DNA of 64,000 nt from VAZQ01 sp963725185. Lineage in GTDB: Bacteria; Pseudomonadota; Alphaproteobacteria; Rhizobiales; Xanthobacteraceae. Position numbers and translations under genes: made by a program. Below, piece by piece: positions 1 through 9,123 of this stretch. Under the pieces are notes generated by a model, which had not been told where the DNA came from, searched no databases, and was given only the letters and a program-made list of their open reading frames with translations. The stretch spans positions 496,001-560,000 of the forward strand of contig CAVRXO010000006.1 in assembly GCA_963725185.1 (NCBI GenBank), written 5' to 3'. Position 1 is the first letter of the stretch; each line of letters starts with the position of its first letter.

Positions 1-2
1 AT

Positions 3-1529
3 ATGGACCGCACCACGCCGAGCGCGCTCCTCGATCTGCCGCACCGTGAACGCCGCACGTTCCTCAAGCAGATGGCGACGACGGGGGCCGTGGCGGGCAC
101 GATGGCATTGCCCGCCTGGGCGGAGGCACAACCCGACGCACCGATGCTACACGGCACGGCGGCCGATCAACCGGGCATCGCGGAGACGCTCGCCCGCTAC
201 GCCGCCAACCTCGAATACGAGGATCTGCCGCCAGAGGTGGTGCGGCAGACCAAGCAATTCATGATCGACAGCGTCGGCTGCGGGCTCGGCGGCTTCGGCG
301 CCGATGCAAGCCGGATCGCGAACAATCTTGCGGCCGGCGTCAGCGCGGTGCGCGGCGCGACCGTCATGTGCAGCGGCGTGAGAACAAGCCCCGATCTGGC
401 CGCGTTCGCCAACGGCGTGATGATCCGCTATCTCGATTTCAACGACGGCTATATCAGCCGCGGCGCCGGCCATCCGAGCGACACGATCGCCGCGCTCCTG
501 GCGGCCGCCGAAACGGCGGGACGCAGCGGGCGCGACCTGATCACCGGCACGGTGCTGGCATACGAAGTGTTTTGCCGCGTCTGCGACGTGTTCGACAACC
601 GCGCGGTCGGCATCGACTACGCCACGATCGTGGGCCTTGCCGCAACGGTCGGCGCCGGCCGCATGCTCGGGCTCACGCCGCCCCAGATGGTGCACGCGAT
701 CGGCATCGGCGTCGCCGGCGGGGTAGCGCTCAATCAAACACGCGTCGGCACGCTGTCGAACTGGAAGGCGGGCGCGGCGGCGCAAGCCGCACGCCAAGCG
801 ATCTTCGCGGTGCAGCTTGCGCAGAGCGGCATGACCGGCCCCAACCAGGTGTTCGAGGGCCCCGACGGCTTCTTCAACCGCATCAACCATAAGCCGTTCA
901 CGCTGCCGAAGCTCGGCGGCGGCAGCGTGCCGTTCGGGATCGAGCACTGCTTCACCAAGCGCTTCACGCTCGGCCAGTTCGCGCAGACGGTCGTGCAGGC
1001 GGCGGTCGAAGCGCGATCGTTCTTCGCCGACGTCGGCGAGATCGCGCAGGTGAACATCCGGGTGTCGCGCAAAGCCATCCAGGTGATGGCGGACTCGCCC
1101 GACAAATGGCGGCCGCAGACCCGCGAGACCGCCGATCACAGCATGCCCTATGCGGCCGCGGTCGCGCTGATATACGGCACGGTCGAGGAGCAGCATTACG
1201 AGGACCCCTATCTGCATGACGCGCGCCTGCTCGACCTCGTCGGCCGCGTGCGCTGCCTGCCGTTCGACGACACGGTGCGCCTTGAACCGGAGATGAACCC
1301 GTGCGATCTGGAGATCGTCCTCAAATCGGGAGCGCGCAAGACCGTACGGGTCGAGTACCATCGCGGGCACTGGAAAAACCCGATGACGGACGCCGAGCTC
1401 GAGGACAAATTCCGCTCGCTCGCGCGCCGGCAGCTGAAGGCCGCGCCGACCGACGATCTGCTGCGCGCGCTGTGGACGCTCGACAGCCTGCCGCAGGCGG
1501 GCGAGCTTGTTGCGATGACCCGTGCTTGA
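3..1529 (+). CDS. MmgE/PrpD family protein with Tat signal
   Basis: A 508-residue protein of the MmgE/PrpD family, whose members include 2-methylcitrate dehydratase and related hydratases or isomerases. Residues 1-45 carry a twin-arginine type signal (RRTFLKQM near residue 17, a hydrophobic Ala/Gly stretch, then a PAWAEAQ cleavage region), so export is likely. Export is unusual for PrpD enzymes, which are mostly cytosolic. The MmgE/PrpD fold fills residues about 60-500. The first visible ATG is at base 3, so an upstream start cannot be excluded. It is followed by a Bug receptor (21 bp gap) and a DapA-family aldolase, the pattern of an organic-acid catabolic operon. The substrate cannot be read from the sequence. 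Confidence 0.85.
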   Translation: MDRTTPSALLDLPHRERRTFLKQMATTGAVAGTMALPAWAEAQPDAPMLHGTAADQPGIAETLARYAANLEYEDLPPEVVRQTKQFMIDSVGCGLGGFGADASRIANNLAAGVSAVRGATVMCSGVRTSPDLAAFANGVMIRYLDFNDGYISRGAGHPSDTIAALLAAAETAGRSGRDLITGTVLAYEVFCRVCDVFDNRAVGIDYATIVGLAATVGAGRMLGLTPPQMVHAIGIGVAGGVALNQTRVGTLSNWKAGAAAQAARQAIFAVQLAQSGMTGPNQVFEGPDGFFNRINHKPFTLPKLGGGSVPFGIEHCFTKRFTLGQFAQTVVQAAVEARSFFADVGEIAQVNIRVSRKAIQVMADSPDKWRPQTRETADHSMPYAAAVALIYGTVEEQHYEDPYLHDARLLDLVGRVRCLPFDDTVRLEPEMNPCDLEIVLKSGARKTVRVEYHRGHWKNPMTDAELEDKFRSLARRQLKAAPTDDLLRALWTLDSLPQAGELVAMTRA

Positions 1530-1550
1530 GAGCTGCGAGGAAAGAGCTTC

Positions 1551-2528
1551 ATGAAAACTCACCGTCGACGATTTCTGCATCTGGCGGCGGGCGCGGCGCT
1601 GCTGCCGGCGGCCTCGCGCCGCGCCTTCGCCCAGGCCTATCCGGCGCGGCCGGTGCATCTCATCTGCGCCTATGCGGCCGGCGGGCCGAACGACATCACG
1701 GCACGCCTGATCGGCCAGTGGTTGTCTGATCGGCTCGGCCAGCAATTCATCATCGACAACCGCACCGGCGCCGGCGGCAATATCGGCACCGAGGCGGTGG
1801 TGCGGGCGCCGGCCGACGGCTACACGCTGCTGCTCACCTCTTCGTCGAACGCGGTCAACGACACGCTCTACGACAATCTCAGCTTCAACTTCAGCCGCGA
1901 CATCGCGCCTGTTGCCAGCATCGTGCGCGTACCCAACGTCATGGTGGTCAATCCCTCGGTTCCGGCCCAGACGGTCCCCGAGTTCATCGCCTATGCCAAG
2001 GCAAATCCCGGCAAGATCAACATGGCGACCGCCGGCAGCGGAAGCATCACGCATATGTCGGGCGAGCTGTTCAAGCTGATGGCCGGCGTCAATCTGGTGG
2101 CGGTGGCCTATCGGGGCGGCGGGCCGGCGCTGATCGATCTGCTCGGCGGACAGGTGCAGGTCATGTTCGAGCCCACGCTCTCGGCCATCGAATACATCAG
2201 GGCCGGCAAGCTGCGCGCCCTGGCGGTGACCTCGGCAGCGCGCTCGGAGATATTGCCGGACCTGCCGACCATCGGCGAGTTCGTGCCGGGCTACGAGGCA
2301 AGCCAGTGGTACGGCATGGGCGCCCCCAAGAGCACGCCCGCCGAGGTCATCGGCAGGCTCAACAACGAGATCAATGCGGGGCTTGCGGATCCCAAGCTGA
2401 AAGCGCGGTTTGCCGACCTGGGCGGCATCCCGACCCCGATGACGCCCGCCGAGTTCGCCAGCTTCATCGCCGACGAAACCGACAAGTGGGGCAAGGTGGT
2501 GAAGGCGGGACATATCAAGGCGGAATGA
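1551..2528 (+). CDS. Bug/TctC-family periplasmic solute receptor
   Basis: A 325-residue tripartite tricarboxylate transporter receptor of the Bug family. The N-terminus (MKTHRRRFLHLAAGAALLP, Ala-rich, ending RRAFAQ) is a signal peptide, possibly Tat type. The mature part opens with the Bug hallmark YPARPVHLICAYAAGGPND and contains the ADGYTLLLTSSS and YRGGGPALIDLLGGQ motifs typical of the family. Length is normal. A GAGGAAAG Shine-Dalgarno lies just upstream of the ATG. No TctA/TctB membrane genes lie in the window, so this is an orphan receptor, common in soil alpha- and betaproteobacteria. Bug proteins bind carboxylates, fitting the neighbouring PrpD-like and aldolase genes, but the ligand is unknown. 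Confidence 0.93.
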   Translation: MKTHRRRFLHLAAGAALLPAASRRAFAQAYPARPVHLICAYAAGGPNDITARLIGQWLSDRLGQQFIIDNRTGAGGNIGTEAVVRAPADGYTLLLTSSSNAVNDTLYDNLSFNFSRDIAPVASIVRVPNVMVVNPSVPAQTVPEFIAYAKANPGKINMATAGSGSITHMSGELFKLMAGVNLVAVAYRGGGPALIDLLGGQVQVMFEPTLSAIEYIRAGKLRALAVTSAARSEILPDLPTIGEFVPGYEASQWYGMGAPKSTPAEVIGRLNNEINAGLADPKLKARFADLGGIPTPMTPAEFASFIADETDKWGKVVKAGHIKAE

Positions 2529-2586
2529 TCCGCGGCCGGGGGGCGAAGCGGCCTAGGGCGCAGGTCCGATCCTCGGAAGGGAGTTC

Positions 2587-3546
2587 ATGATGCCGCGTCA
2601 CGGCCGTTTCGTTCCCCAAGGCGTCATTCCGGCGGTCCTGCTGCCCTTCGACGACGAGCTCGCGATCGACGAGGCCAGCTTCCGGGCGCATCTGCGCGCG
2701 GTGGCGGCGACGCCGGGCCTCGCCGCCGTCACCGTCAATGCGCATTCGACCGAGGTCGCCTCCTGCAGCTTCGAGGAGCAGCGGCGCGTGCTCGATGTCG
2801 CCGGCGACACGATCGGCGACCGCTTGCCGCTGGTGAACGGGGTATGGGCCGACGGCAGCCTGGAGGCGGCGCGCATCGCCCGCATGGCGACGCAGGCGGG
2901 CGCCTCCGCGCTCCTCGTGTTCCCGCCGGCGCCGTTCAGCATGGGCCAGACCGCCGAGATGGCGCTCGCGCATTTCAAGCGCATCGCGGACGCCAGCGAT
3001 CTCCCGATCATCGCGTTCCAATATCCGTTGGCGACCGGCCAGGGCTATCCGCGCGAGACGCTGTTGCGGCTCGCCCAGGACGTTCCCACCCTCGCGGCCA
3101 TCAAGGATTGGGCCGGCAACGCGCCTCAGCACGAGATGCACATCCGCATGCTGCAGTCGCTGCCGCGGCCCGTGAACGTGCTCACGACCCACAGCGCCTG
3201 GCTGCTGAGCTCGCTGGTGCTCGGCTGCAACGGGCTCCTTTCCGGCAGCGGCAGCGTGATCGCGGATCTGCAGGCGGCGTTGTTCGGCGCCGTGCAGGCG
3301 GGCGATCTGGCGGCGGCGCGGGGGCTCAATGACCGGATCTATCCCCTGGCGCGCGTCTTCTATTCGGAGCCCTGGTCCGACATGCACAACCGGATGAAGG
3401 AGGCGCTGGTCCTGCTCGGACGGCTGCCGCGGGCGGTGGTGCGGCCGCCGCTGGTCAAGCTCGGCCGCGCCGAGATCGATCGCATCGGGGCGGCGCTGGC
3501 CGAGGCCGGGCTGCTCGCCGCCAGGGCCGGCCGCGACGCAGCCTGA
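2587..3546 (+). CDS. Dihydrodipicolinate synthase family aldolase/lyase
   Basis: A 319-residue TIM-barrel class I aldolase of the DapA/NAL superfamily. The Schiff-base lysine is Lys173 in AAIKDW, and the FQYP segment near residue 145 supplies the conserved tyrosine. Two adjacent ATGs (2587, 2590) follow a GGAAGGGAG ribosome-binding site, so the start may be one codon later. It is not likely to be the housekeeping DapA: it sits in a catabolic cluster with a PrpD-like enzyme and a Bug receptor, and it resembles catabolic members that act on keto-acid substrates. Cytoplasmic. The exact reaction cannot be assigned. Confidence 0.85.
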   Translation: MMPRHGRFVPQGVIPAVLLPFDDELAIDEASFRAHLRAVAATPGLAAVTVNAHSTEVASCSFEEQRRVLDVAGDTIGDRLPLVNGVWADGSLEAARIARMATQAGASALLVFPPAPFSMGQTAEMALAHFKRIADASDLPIIAFQYPLATGQGYPRETLLRLAQDVPTLAAIKDWAGNAPQHEMHIRMLQSLPRPVNVLTTHSAWLLSSLVLGCNGLLSGSGSVIADLQAALFGAVQAGDLAAARGLNDRIYPLARVFYSEPWSDMHNRMKEALVLLGRLPRAVVRPPLVKLGRAEIDRIGAALAEAGLLAARAGRDAA

Positions 3547-3658
3547 GCGGCGGGATCGAGGCCGGGGGCCGGGCCGCAAGCTGCGGCATATTTCAGGCTT
3601 GATCCGGAGCCCGCCTTCGGGGACATTGCGGCCGCGACCAGGAACCATAGCGGACACC

Positions 3659-3919
3659 ATGCCCGAAACACCCAAAACGACCGGCAGCCTACGGATCAAC
3701 TGGCTCAATGTGCTCACGGTGGTGAGCGCCGCCATCCTGATCAGCGCCGAAGTGTTCGGCGCGGCCTTTGCGGGCGGCTGGGCGGTCGCCAACCTGTTCG
3801 AGTTCGGCAACGACGGCGTCCATGTCTTCCAGGCGATCTTCTTCATCTTCGGCATTGCCGTGATGATCGCCTTCGTGCGCCACGCCCAAGAGGTCGAGCC
3901 CTTCACGAGCCGGCGCTGA
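3659..3919 (+). CDS. Small two-TM membrane protein, unknown function
   Basis: An 86-residue protein starting at the ATG at 3659 (MPETPKTTG). An in-frame ATG 60 bp upstream would overlap poor coding sequence. Two hydrophobic segments are evident, roughly residues 18-42 (VLTVVSAAILISAEVFGAAF) and 53-73 (VFQAIFFIFGIAVMIAFV), so it is an inner-membrane protein with short polar ends. I do not recognise a family. Its codon use matches neighbours, which supports it being real. It lies 113 bp after the DapA-family gene and 530 bp before the decarboxylase, with the structured leader RNA between. Confidence 0.6.
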   Translation: MPETPKTTGSLRINWLNVLTVVSAAILISAEVFGAAFAGGWAVANLFEFGNDGVHVFQAIFFIFGIAVMIAFVRHAQEVEPFTSRR

Positions 3920-4024
3920 GCGCACCTGCGTCGCAGCTCGGAACCGATACCGCCCGCGCGCATTACACGTCGGATGCCGTGAAGCAAGGATCTGGTTGCG
4001 GTCCGCGGCAGCCAAAAGTGTTGC

Positions 4025-4255
4025 GCGTTACTGACAAATCCATTATTTCAAGAATGCCCAATTTCGCACGTGCCTGTGGCCGTGTGTCGGTCGGTGGGCA
4101 TCCGGACAAGAGGCCGGACAGCCGCCTAAGGACGCGATCTCACGTCCTTGCTCATGGACACGACGTCCATGCGATCGACAGCCGGAGGCGAAACCGGCGC
4201 ACCCCGTTCTCAACGGGGAACGCGGCTTAAAGCAACGACGGAGCGGGCTTTTTTG
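4025..4255 (+). promoter_or_regulatory. Candidate speF-type structured leader RNA
   Basis: This non-coding stretch upstream of the decarboxylase contains a run of hairpins: 4101-4105/4114-4118, 4128-4134/4143-4149 (7 bp), 4153-4159/4165-4171 (7 bp), 4181-4185/4194-4198 and 4202-4208/4212-4218 (7 bp). The last four are enclosed by a long-range helix, AGCCGC (4120-4125) with GCGGCT (4222-4227), giving a multibranch junction. A six-T run at 4249-4254 follows. Alphaproteobacteria are known to carry the speF RNA motif upstream of ornithine decarboxylase genes, and the downstream gene is of that class. The assignment to that Rfam family rests on position and architecture, not on a covariance search. 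Confidence 0.6.
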
Positions 4256-4450
4256 GCACTGCCGGCGCCAATGCCGGATGACTGAAAAGGCTTGTCCATC
4301 TTGCCGGGCGTGCGGAACGGGGCCTCCCAATCCGGACCAAGGCAGCAATCGACGCAGCGCCACGCGCACCGCATCCCGCGGTGGCTGCGGGCATTGCAGG
4401 AGGTTCACCAGGCGGCACGCCGCCGTTGCCGGATAGGGAGCAAGGTCGCG

Positions 4451-5582
4451 ATGACCGCACGCATCCGTGAATTCCTGAAGCACCGCCAAGACGACGGCCC
4501 CTGCCTGGTGGTCGATCTCGACGTGGTGCGCGAGAACTACCTGTCTTTTGCCAGGTCGCTGCCCGACAGCAAGGTGTTCTACGCGGTCAAGGCCAATCCG
4601 GCGCCCGACATCCTCAAGCTCCTGGCCGAGCTCGGCGCCTGTTTCGACGTCGCCTCGGTTGCCGAGACGCAGGCGGCGCTCGCCGCCGGCGCGCTGCCCG
4701 AGCGCATCTCCTACGGCAATACGATCAAGAAGGAGAGCGAGATCGCGGCCACCTTTGCGCTGGGAGTGACGCTTTACGCGGTCGACTGCGAGGCCGAGGT
4801 CGAGAAGGTCGCCCGCGCGGCCCCCGGCGCCCGCGTCATCTGCCGCATCCACTGCGACGGCTCGGGCTCGGAATGGCCGCTGTCGCGCAAGTTCGGCTGC
4901 GAGCCGGACTACGCGGCCGACATCCTGGAGCTGGCGCATCGGCGCGGCCTCGTTCCCCATGGGGTTTCGTTCCACGTCGGCTCCCAGCAGCACAATGTGG
5001 AGGCCTGGGACCGCGCGCTCGGCTCGACCGCGGCGATCTTCCGCAGCTGTGCCGAACGCGGCATCACCCTCTCGATGGTCAATCTGGGCGGCGGCTTTCC
5101 GGCCCGCTACGTGCGCAAGACGCCGCGGCTGGAATCCTACGGCAAGGCGATCTTCCGTTCGCTGCGGCGCCATTTCGGCAACAACCTCGCCGGACACGAT
5201 CGTCGAGCCGGGACGCGGGCTGGTCGGCAGCGCCGGCATCATCGAGGCCGAGGTGGTGCTGGTCGCCAGGCGCTCGCCCGAGGACGATGTGCGCTGGGTC
5301 TATCTCGACATCGGCAAGTTCCATGGACTGGCCGAGACCATCGCGGAATCGATCCGCTATCCGATCCGCACCAAGAAGGATCGCGACGAGATGGCCCCCT
5401 GCATCATCGCCGGCCCGACCTGCAACTCGGTGGACGTGCTGTACGAGAAGACCCCCTATCCGCTGCCGGTCTCGCTCGCCATCGGCGACAAGGTGCTGAT
5501 CGAGGCGACCGGGGCCTATACGGCGAGCTATTCCTCGGTCGGCTTCAACGGCTATCCGCCGCTGCGGCAGTATGTGATCTGA
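4451..5582 (+). CDS. PLP-dependent ornithine/lysine decarboxylase, alanine-racemase fold (one frameshift)
   Basis: A group IV (alanine-racemase fold) basic amino acid decarboxylase, probably ornithine decarboxylase making putrescine. Near the N-terminus FYAVKANP holds the PLP lysine. Other hallmarks are FHVGSQQ, NLGGGFP, VEPGRGLVG, the substrate cysteine in IAGPTCNSVDVLY, and YTASYSSVGFNGY at the C-terminus. Reading shifts +1 near base 5192, where GCC-GGA-CAC should read GCC-GAC-ACG. Removing one G gives 376 residues, the usual size. The ATG at 4451 has an AGGGAG-like site 10 nt upstream. The preceding structured leader suggests polyamine-responsive control. The shift looks like a consensus error; if real, the gene is broken at mid-length. 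Confidence 0.85.
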
Positions 5583-5766
5583 GGGTTCGTAGCTCGGGTC
5601 AGCGCGGCCGCTGCGTGGGCGGTTCGCACGACGGCTTGGCGCCGCGCGTAACCCGACATGACCTATCCGCCCGCTCAGCAAGATGTCGGATTACACGCGG
5701 CGCGCCGGCCACGGCGGGAACCGCAATTCAAGGGCCGCGCTAATCCAACCTACGACCCCCGCGCCA

Positions 5767-6405
5767 TCACGGCTGGACCAGCCGGTGGCGGACCGCGTAG
5801 CGCACCAGCTCGGCGGTGGAGTGGATGTCGAGCTTGCGCATCGAGGCCGAGCGGTGGGTCTCCACCGTCTTGACGCTGATGCTGAGCAGGTGCGCGATCT
5901 TCTTGTTGCTGTTGCCATCTGCGATGAGCTGAACCACCTCGCGTTCCCGCGCCGTCAACGCCACCCCGTTGTTGCCGGCGCCGGCCTGCTCGACGAATTT
6001 GTCGAGCAGGGTCTCCGAGACCTGATCGGAGAAATAAGCGTTGTGCCGCGCCAGCGCCTCGACCGCGCGCACGATCTGCTCGTCGTCTTCCGACTTCAGG
6101 ACGTAGCCGCGGGCGCCGGCATTGAGCACGTCGCGGATTTCGCTCTCCCGGTCGTGCAGCGTAAAGATCATGACCTCGGTGCCCGGCGCTTCCTTGCGGA
6201 TTTGCCGAGTGGCCTCGATCCCGTTGACAATGGGCAACGAAATATCGAGCACGGCGACGTCCGGCTTATGATGGAGCGCAAGCTCCACCGCCTCGCGACC
6301 GTTGCTCGCTTCCGCGCACACTTCAAAGCCCTGGCGCGCTTCAAGCAGCGCGCGCAGGCCACGCCGCACGACCGCGTGGTCGTCGGCAAGTAGAATGCGG
6401 ACCAT
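5767..6405 (-). CDS. NarL/FixJ-family response regulator
   Basis: A 212-residue response regulator starting at the ATG at 6405 (MVRILLADDH). The 14-residue upstream extension is low quality. The receiver domain (residues 1-120) keeps the acidic pair (ADDH), the phospho-aspartate in AVLDISLP and the lysine in YVLKSE. The C-terminal LuxR-type helix-turn-helix (LTAREREVVQLIADGNSNKK, then ISVKTVETH) is intact. It should be a DNA-binding transcription factor of a two-component system, but no histidine kinase gene lies beside it, so the partner is elsewhere. It stands alone, convergent with the decarboxylase. Confidence 0.92.
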   Translation of the reverse strand: MVRILLADDHAVVRRGLRALLEARQGFEVCAEASNGREAVELALHHKPDVAVLDISLPIVNGIEATRQIRKEAPGTEVMIFTLHDRESEIRDVLNAGARGYVLKSEDDEQIVRAVEALARHNAYFSDQVSETLLDKFVEQAGAGNNGVALTAREREVVQLIADGNSNKKIAHLLSISVKTVETHRSASMRKLDIHSTAELVRYAVRHRLVQP

Positions 6406-6739
6406 ATTTGTAGCGCCCCGATCCCGGCCCGCCCCAGAACCCAACATACGCTACCAACTGATGGAACATTTCCAAAGCAGATTTTCGGGGTGCAAGAAAT
6501 TTTTGATGAATCCGAGCGCAGAAATCGCGATGTCAAACTTTGGCGGCAATCGTTGCAATCCGCGGCTTTGGATCAACAAATAGTCGCCGCGATGCCATAT
6601 TCGATGACTGCTCTCGGGGTTTCACCCGAGGCCGGCCTCCATCGGCGGTGCCTTCATACCCGCCTCCGCAAGCCCGATCGATTTGCTCGAGAGCGACCTG
6701 CGCCCAAGCCCGCAATCCGGCGCCGCCGGAGCGGCACGA

Positions 6740-7762
6740 TCAGCTGAGATCGACGACGCCGGCATCGCCGTCTTCGGTCCCGAACGCCAGCAGCTTGCCG
6801 TCCCGGCCCCAGGCGAGCGCCGTGACCGGCGCGGCCCCCGGCTTGCGCGCCAAGATCTCCGCCCCGTCCGGGCGCCGAATGATCAGGACAAGCCCGTCCG
6901 CGTAGCCGACCGCCACCACATCTTGGGTCGGGTGGCAGGCGACCTGCTCGACCTGCGCGTCGGCCGGCGCCAGCATTTGCGGGGTCTTGCCCATCGGGCC
7001 GGTCTTGGATTGGAACGGCCACAGGATCAGCTGGGTCGATCCCGAACTCGCCAGCCATTTGCCGTCCGCGGTCCAATCGAGGCAACGAACGCGGGCCGCA
7101 TAACCCTGCATCCGCATGTCCTTGCGGTCGGCCAAGCGCCAGCCGTGCAGGGTCGGTTCCTGCATGGCGGTGATCAGAAAGCGGCCGTCGGGACTGAATG
7201 TGGCGGCGACATGCGAACCCTTCCATTCAAGCGTTTCGGGCACCGCCCCGGCGGCATTCGGAAACCAGAGCGTGGCGCCGTTGTAATGGGCGATCGCCAG
7301 CCGGAATCCCTTGGGCGCGAAGGCCAATGCTCCGACCGTCGAGGGCGCCTCGAATATCGGCTCGGTGCGCTCCACCGCCGGGTTTCCGGCGGACCGCACG
7401 AAAGCCTGCTTGCCGGCGGACCAGGCCACGGCACCGCCGGGGCCGAGCGCCACATGGTCGATCCAACGATGGCGGGAGTCGAGCGCGATGCTGGTGCTCG
7501 CGCCCGCCGGGTCGGTCGCCACCACCTTGCCGTCATCGCCGCCGGTCACGACGCGCTCGCCGTCGGCGGCGCTCGCCAGGATGGCGCCGCCGTGGATCGC
7601 GACCCGCCTGGGCTCGCCATCGCCCACCAGCAGCAGGGCCTCCTCGCCCAGCACGAACACCGCGTTGCGCTCGAGAAAATGCACCCCCACGATCGCGGCC
7701 TCGGCGGCGTGGCGGCGCGTGCGTTCGACCACCGAGGGCGTGTCGGGGCCGGCGTGCGTCAT
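6740..7762 (-). CDS. WD40-repeat beta-propeller protein
   Basis: A 340-residue protein made of WD40-like repeats, each with a variant of the SPDGRFL-x-T/A pattern (VAATFSPDGRFLITA, LDWTADGKWLASSG, LAWGRDGKLLAFGT), predicting a seven-bladed propeller. There is no signal peptide, so it is likely cytoplasmic. It lies 48 bp downstream of the CobW-family GTPase on the same strand and should share its transcript. This pairing suggests a scaffold or partner role for the GTPase, but that is inference; WD40 folds carry no intrinsic catalytic activity. Confidence 0.85.
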   Translation of the reverse strand: MTHAGPDTPSVVERTRRHAAEAAIVGVHFLERNAVFVLGEEALLLVGDGEPRRVAIHGGAILASAADGERVVTGGDDGKVVATDPAGASTSIALDSRHRWIDHVALGPGGAVAWSAGKQAFVRSAGNPAVERTEPIFEAPSTVGALAFAPKGFRLAIAHYNGATLWFPNAAGAVPETLEWKGSHVAATFSPDGRFLITAMQEPTLHGWRLADRKDMRMQGYAARVRCLDWTADGKWLASSGSTQLILWPFQSKTGPMGKTPQMLAPADAQVEQVACHPTQDVVAVGYADGLVLIIRRPDGAEILARKPGAAPVTALAWGRDGKLLAFGTEDGDAGVVDLS

Positions 7763-7810
7763 GACCGCGGTGGTCTCGTCATACGCGATAGCCCTGCCGC
7801 GACGGGAGGA

Positions 7811-8872
7811 TCAAGCCGTGCAACTCTCGAAGCCGGTCTGGATCTTCTGCTTGGGCAAGTTCCGGCCGATGAATACGACGCGGCTCGTGCGCTCCTCGTC
7901 GTCCTTCCATTCGCGCTGGTGGTCGCCGTCGAGAATCATATGCACGCCCTGGAACACGAAGCGCTTGGGATCGCCCTTGAAGGAGAGGATGCCCTTGCAG
8001 CGCAGAATGTTCATGCCCTCCTCCTGCACCAGGGTCTGCACCCAGGGAAAGAATTTGTCCGGATCGAGCGGCTCGCCGGCCTTGAGCGAGACCGACTGCA
8101 TCTCTTCGTCGTGATAGTGCTTGAGCCCGCCCGCATGATGCCGGCCATCATGCTCGTGATGATCGTGGTCGTGGTTGTGCTCATGATCATGGTGATGGTC
8201 GTGGTGGTGCGCATGATCGTGATCGTCAACCTGGAGAAATTGCGGCTCGATGTCCAGGATGCGATCGAGATCGAAGGCGTTTCGCCCCAGAACCTCCGGC
8301 AACGGAACCGCGCAGCGCTCGGTCTTGTGCAGGCGGGCATAGGGGTTGATGGCGCGGATGCGGCCTACGACCTCCTCCAGCTCGGCGGCGGAGACGAGAT
8401 CGGTCTTGTTGACGATGATCACGTCCGCGAAGGCGATCTGATTCTTGGCTTCGGGCGCGTCCTTGAGCCGGTCCTTGAGCCATTTGGCATCGGCCACCGT
8501 CACCACCGCGTCGAGCCTGGTCTTGCGGCCGACGCTTTCATCGACGAAGAAGGTCTGCGCGACCGGCGCCGGATCCGCAAGCCCGGTGGTCTCGACGATG
8601 ATGGCGTCGAACTTGCCCTTGCGGCGCATCAGTCCGTCGATGATGCGAACCAGGTCGCCGCGCACGGTGCAGCAGATGCAACCGTTGTTCATCTCGAAGA
8701 CTTCCTCGTCGGCGCCGACGATCAGGTCGTTGTCGATGCCGATCTCGCCGAACTCGTTGACGATGACGGCGTATTTCTGCCCGTGCGGCTCGGACAGGAT
8801 GCGGTTGAGCAGCGTCGTCTTGCCGGCACCGAGATAGCCGGTGAGCACGGTGACGGGGACCTTGTCGGACAT
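7811..8872 (-). CDS. CobW/ZNG1-like GTP-dependent metallochaperone
   Basis: A 353-residue G3E GTPase. It has Walker A GYLGAGKTT near the N-terminus, the metal-binding NNGCICC (CxCC) motif, a VETTGLADP switch region and NKTD for guanine recognition, then a CobW C-terminal domain. A striking histidine/aspartate-rich insert (bases about 8119-8235, HDHAHHHDHHHDHEH type) offers a zinc- or cobalt-binding tail. The ATG at 8872 is chosen because GGAG lies 5-8 nt upstream; a longer N-terminus to 8926 reads poorly. Cytoplasmic. Related proteins deliver zinc to client enzymes. It is co-oriented with the WD40 gene downstream. No Zur box was recognised upstream. Confidence 0.92.
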   Translation of the reverse strand: MSDKVPVTVLTGYLGAGKTTLLNRILSEPHGQKYAVIVNEFGEIGIDNDLIVGADEEVFEMNNGCICCTVRGDLVRIIDGLMRRKGKFDAIIVETTGLADPAPVAQTFFVDESVGRKTRLDAVVTVADAKWLKDRLKDAPEAKNQIAFADVIIVNKTDLVSAAELEEVVGRIRAINPYARLHKTERCAVPLPEVLGRNAFDLDRILDIEPQFLQVDDHDHAHHHDHHHDHEHNHDHDHHEHDGRHHAGGLKHYHDEEMQSVSLKAGEPLDPDKFFPWVQTLVQEEGMNILRCKGILSFKGDPKRFVFQGVHMILDGDHQREWKDDEERTSRVVFIGRNLPKQKIQTGFESCTA

Positions 8873-9123
8873 CGATCGCTCCATTGGGCCCCTAAGATAG
8901 GAAGGCGCCGAAAGAACGCCAAGCAAAATTGGACCAGCGAAACTGGCTCGGCGGCCTTGGCTTGGCTTGGCGAGCCGGCTCGGCGCGGATCATTTGCGGG
9001 ACCGAAGCCCCAATTCCCCATCTCCCGCGGATGCTCTAAGGTCGCGGCCAAAGCCCGCAACGCCGGCCGACCGGCCGCGGGAGGCGGCAGCAATCGACGG
9101 CTCCGATGGACGCGGGAGGCATG

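Noticed and set aside
147..2513. A 788-codon minus-strand frame over the first two genes
   Set aside because: Shadow of the MmgE/PrpD and Bug genes, with composition typical of reverse-complement G+C-rich coding sequence.
4202..4254. Simple intrinsic terminator for the small membrane gene
   Set aside because: The CCCCGTT/AACGGGG stem is 30 nt from the T-run and lies inside a closed multibranch structure, so a regulatory leader explains it better.
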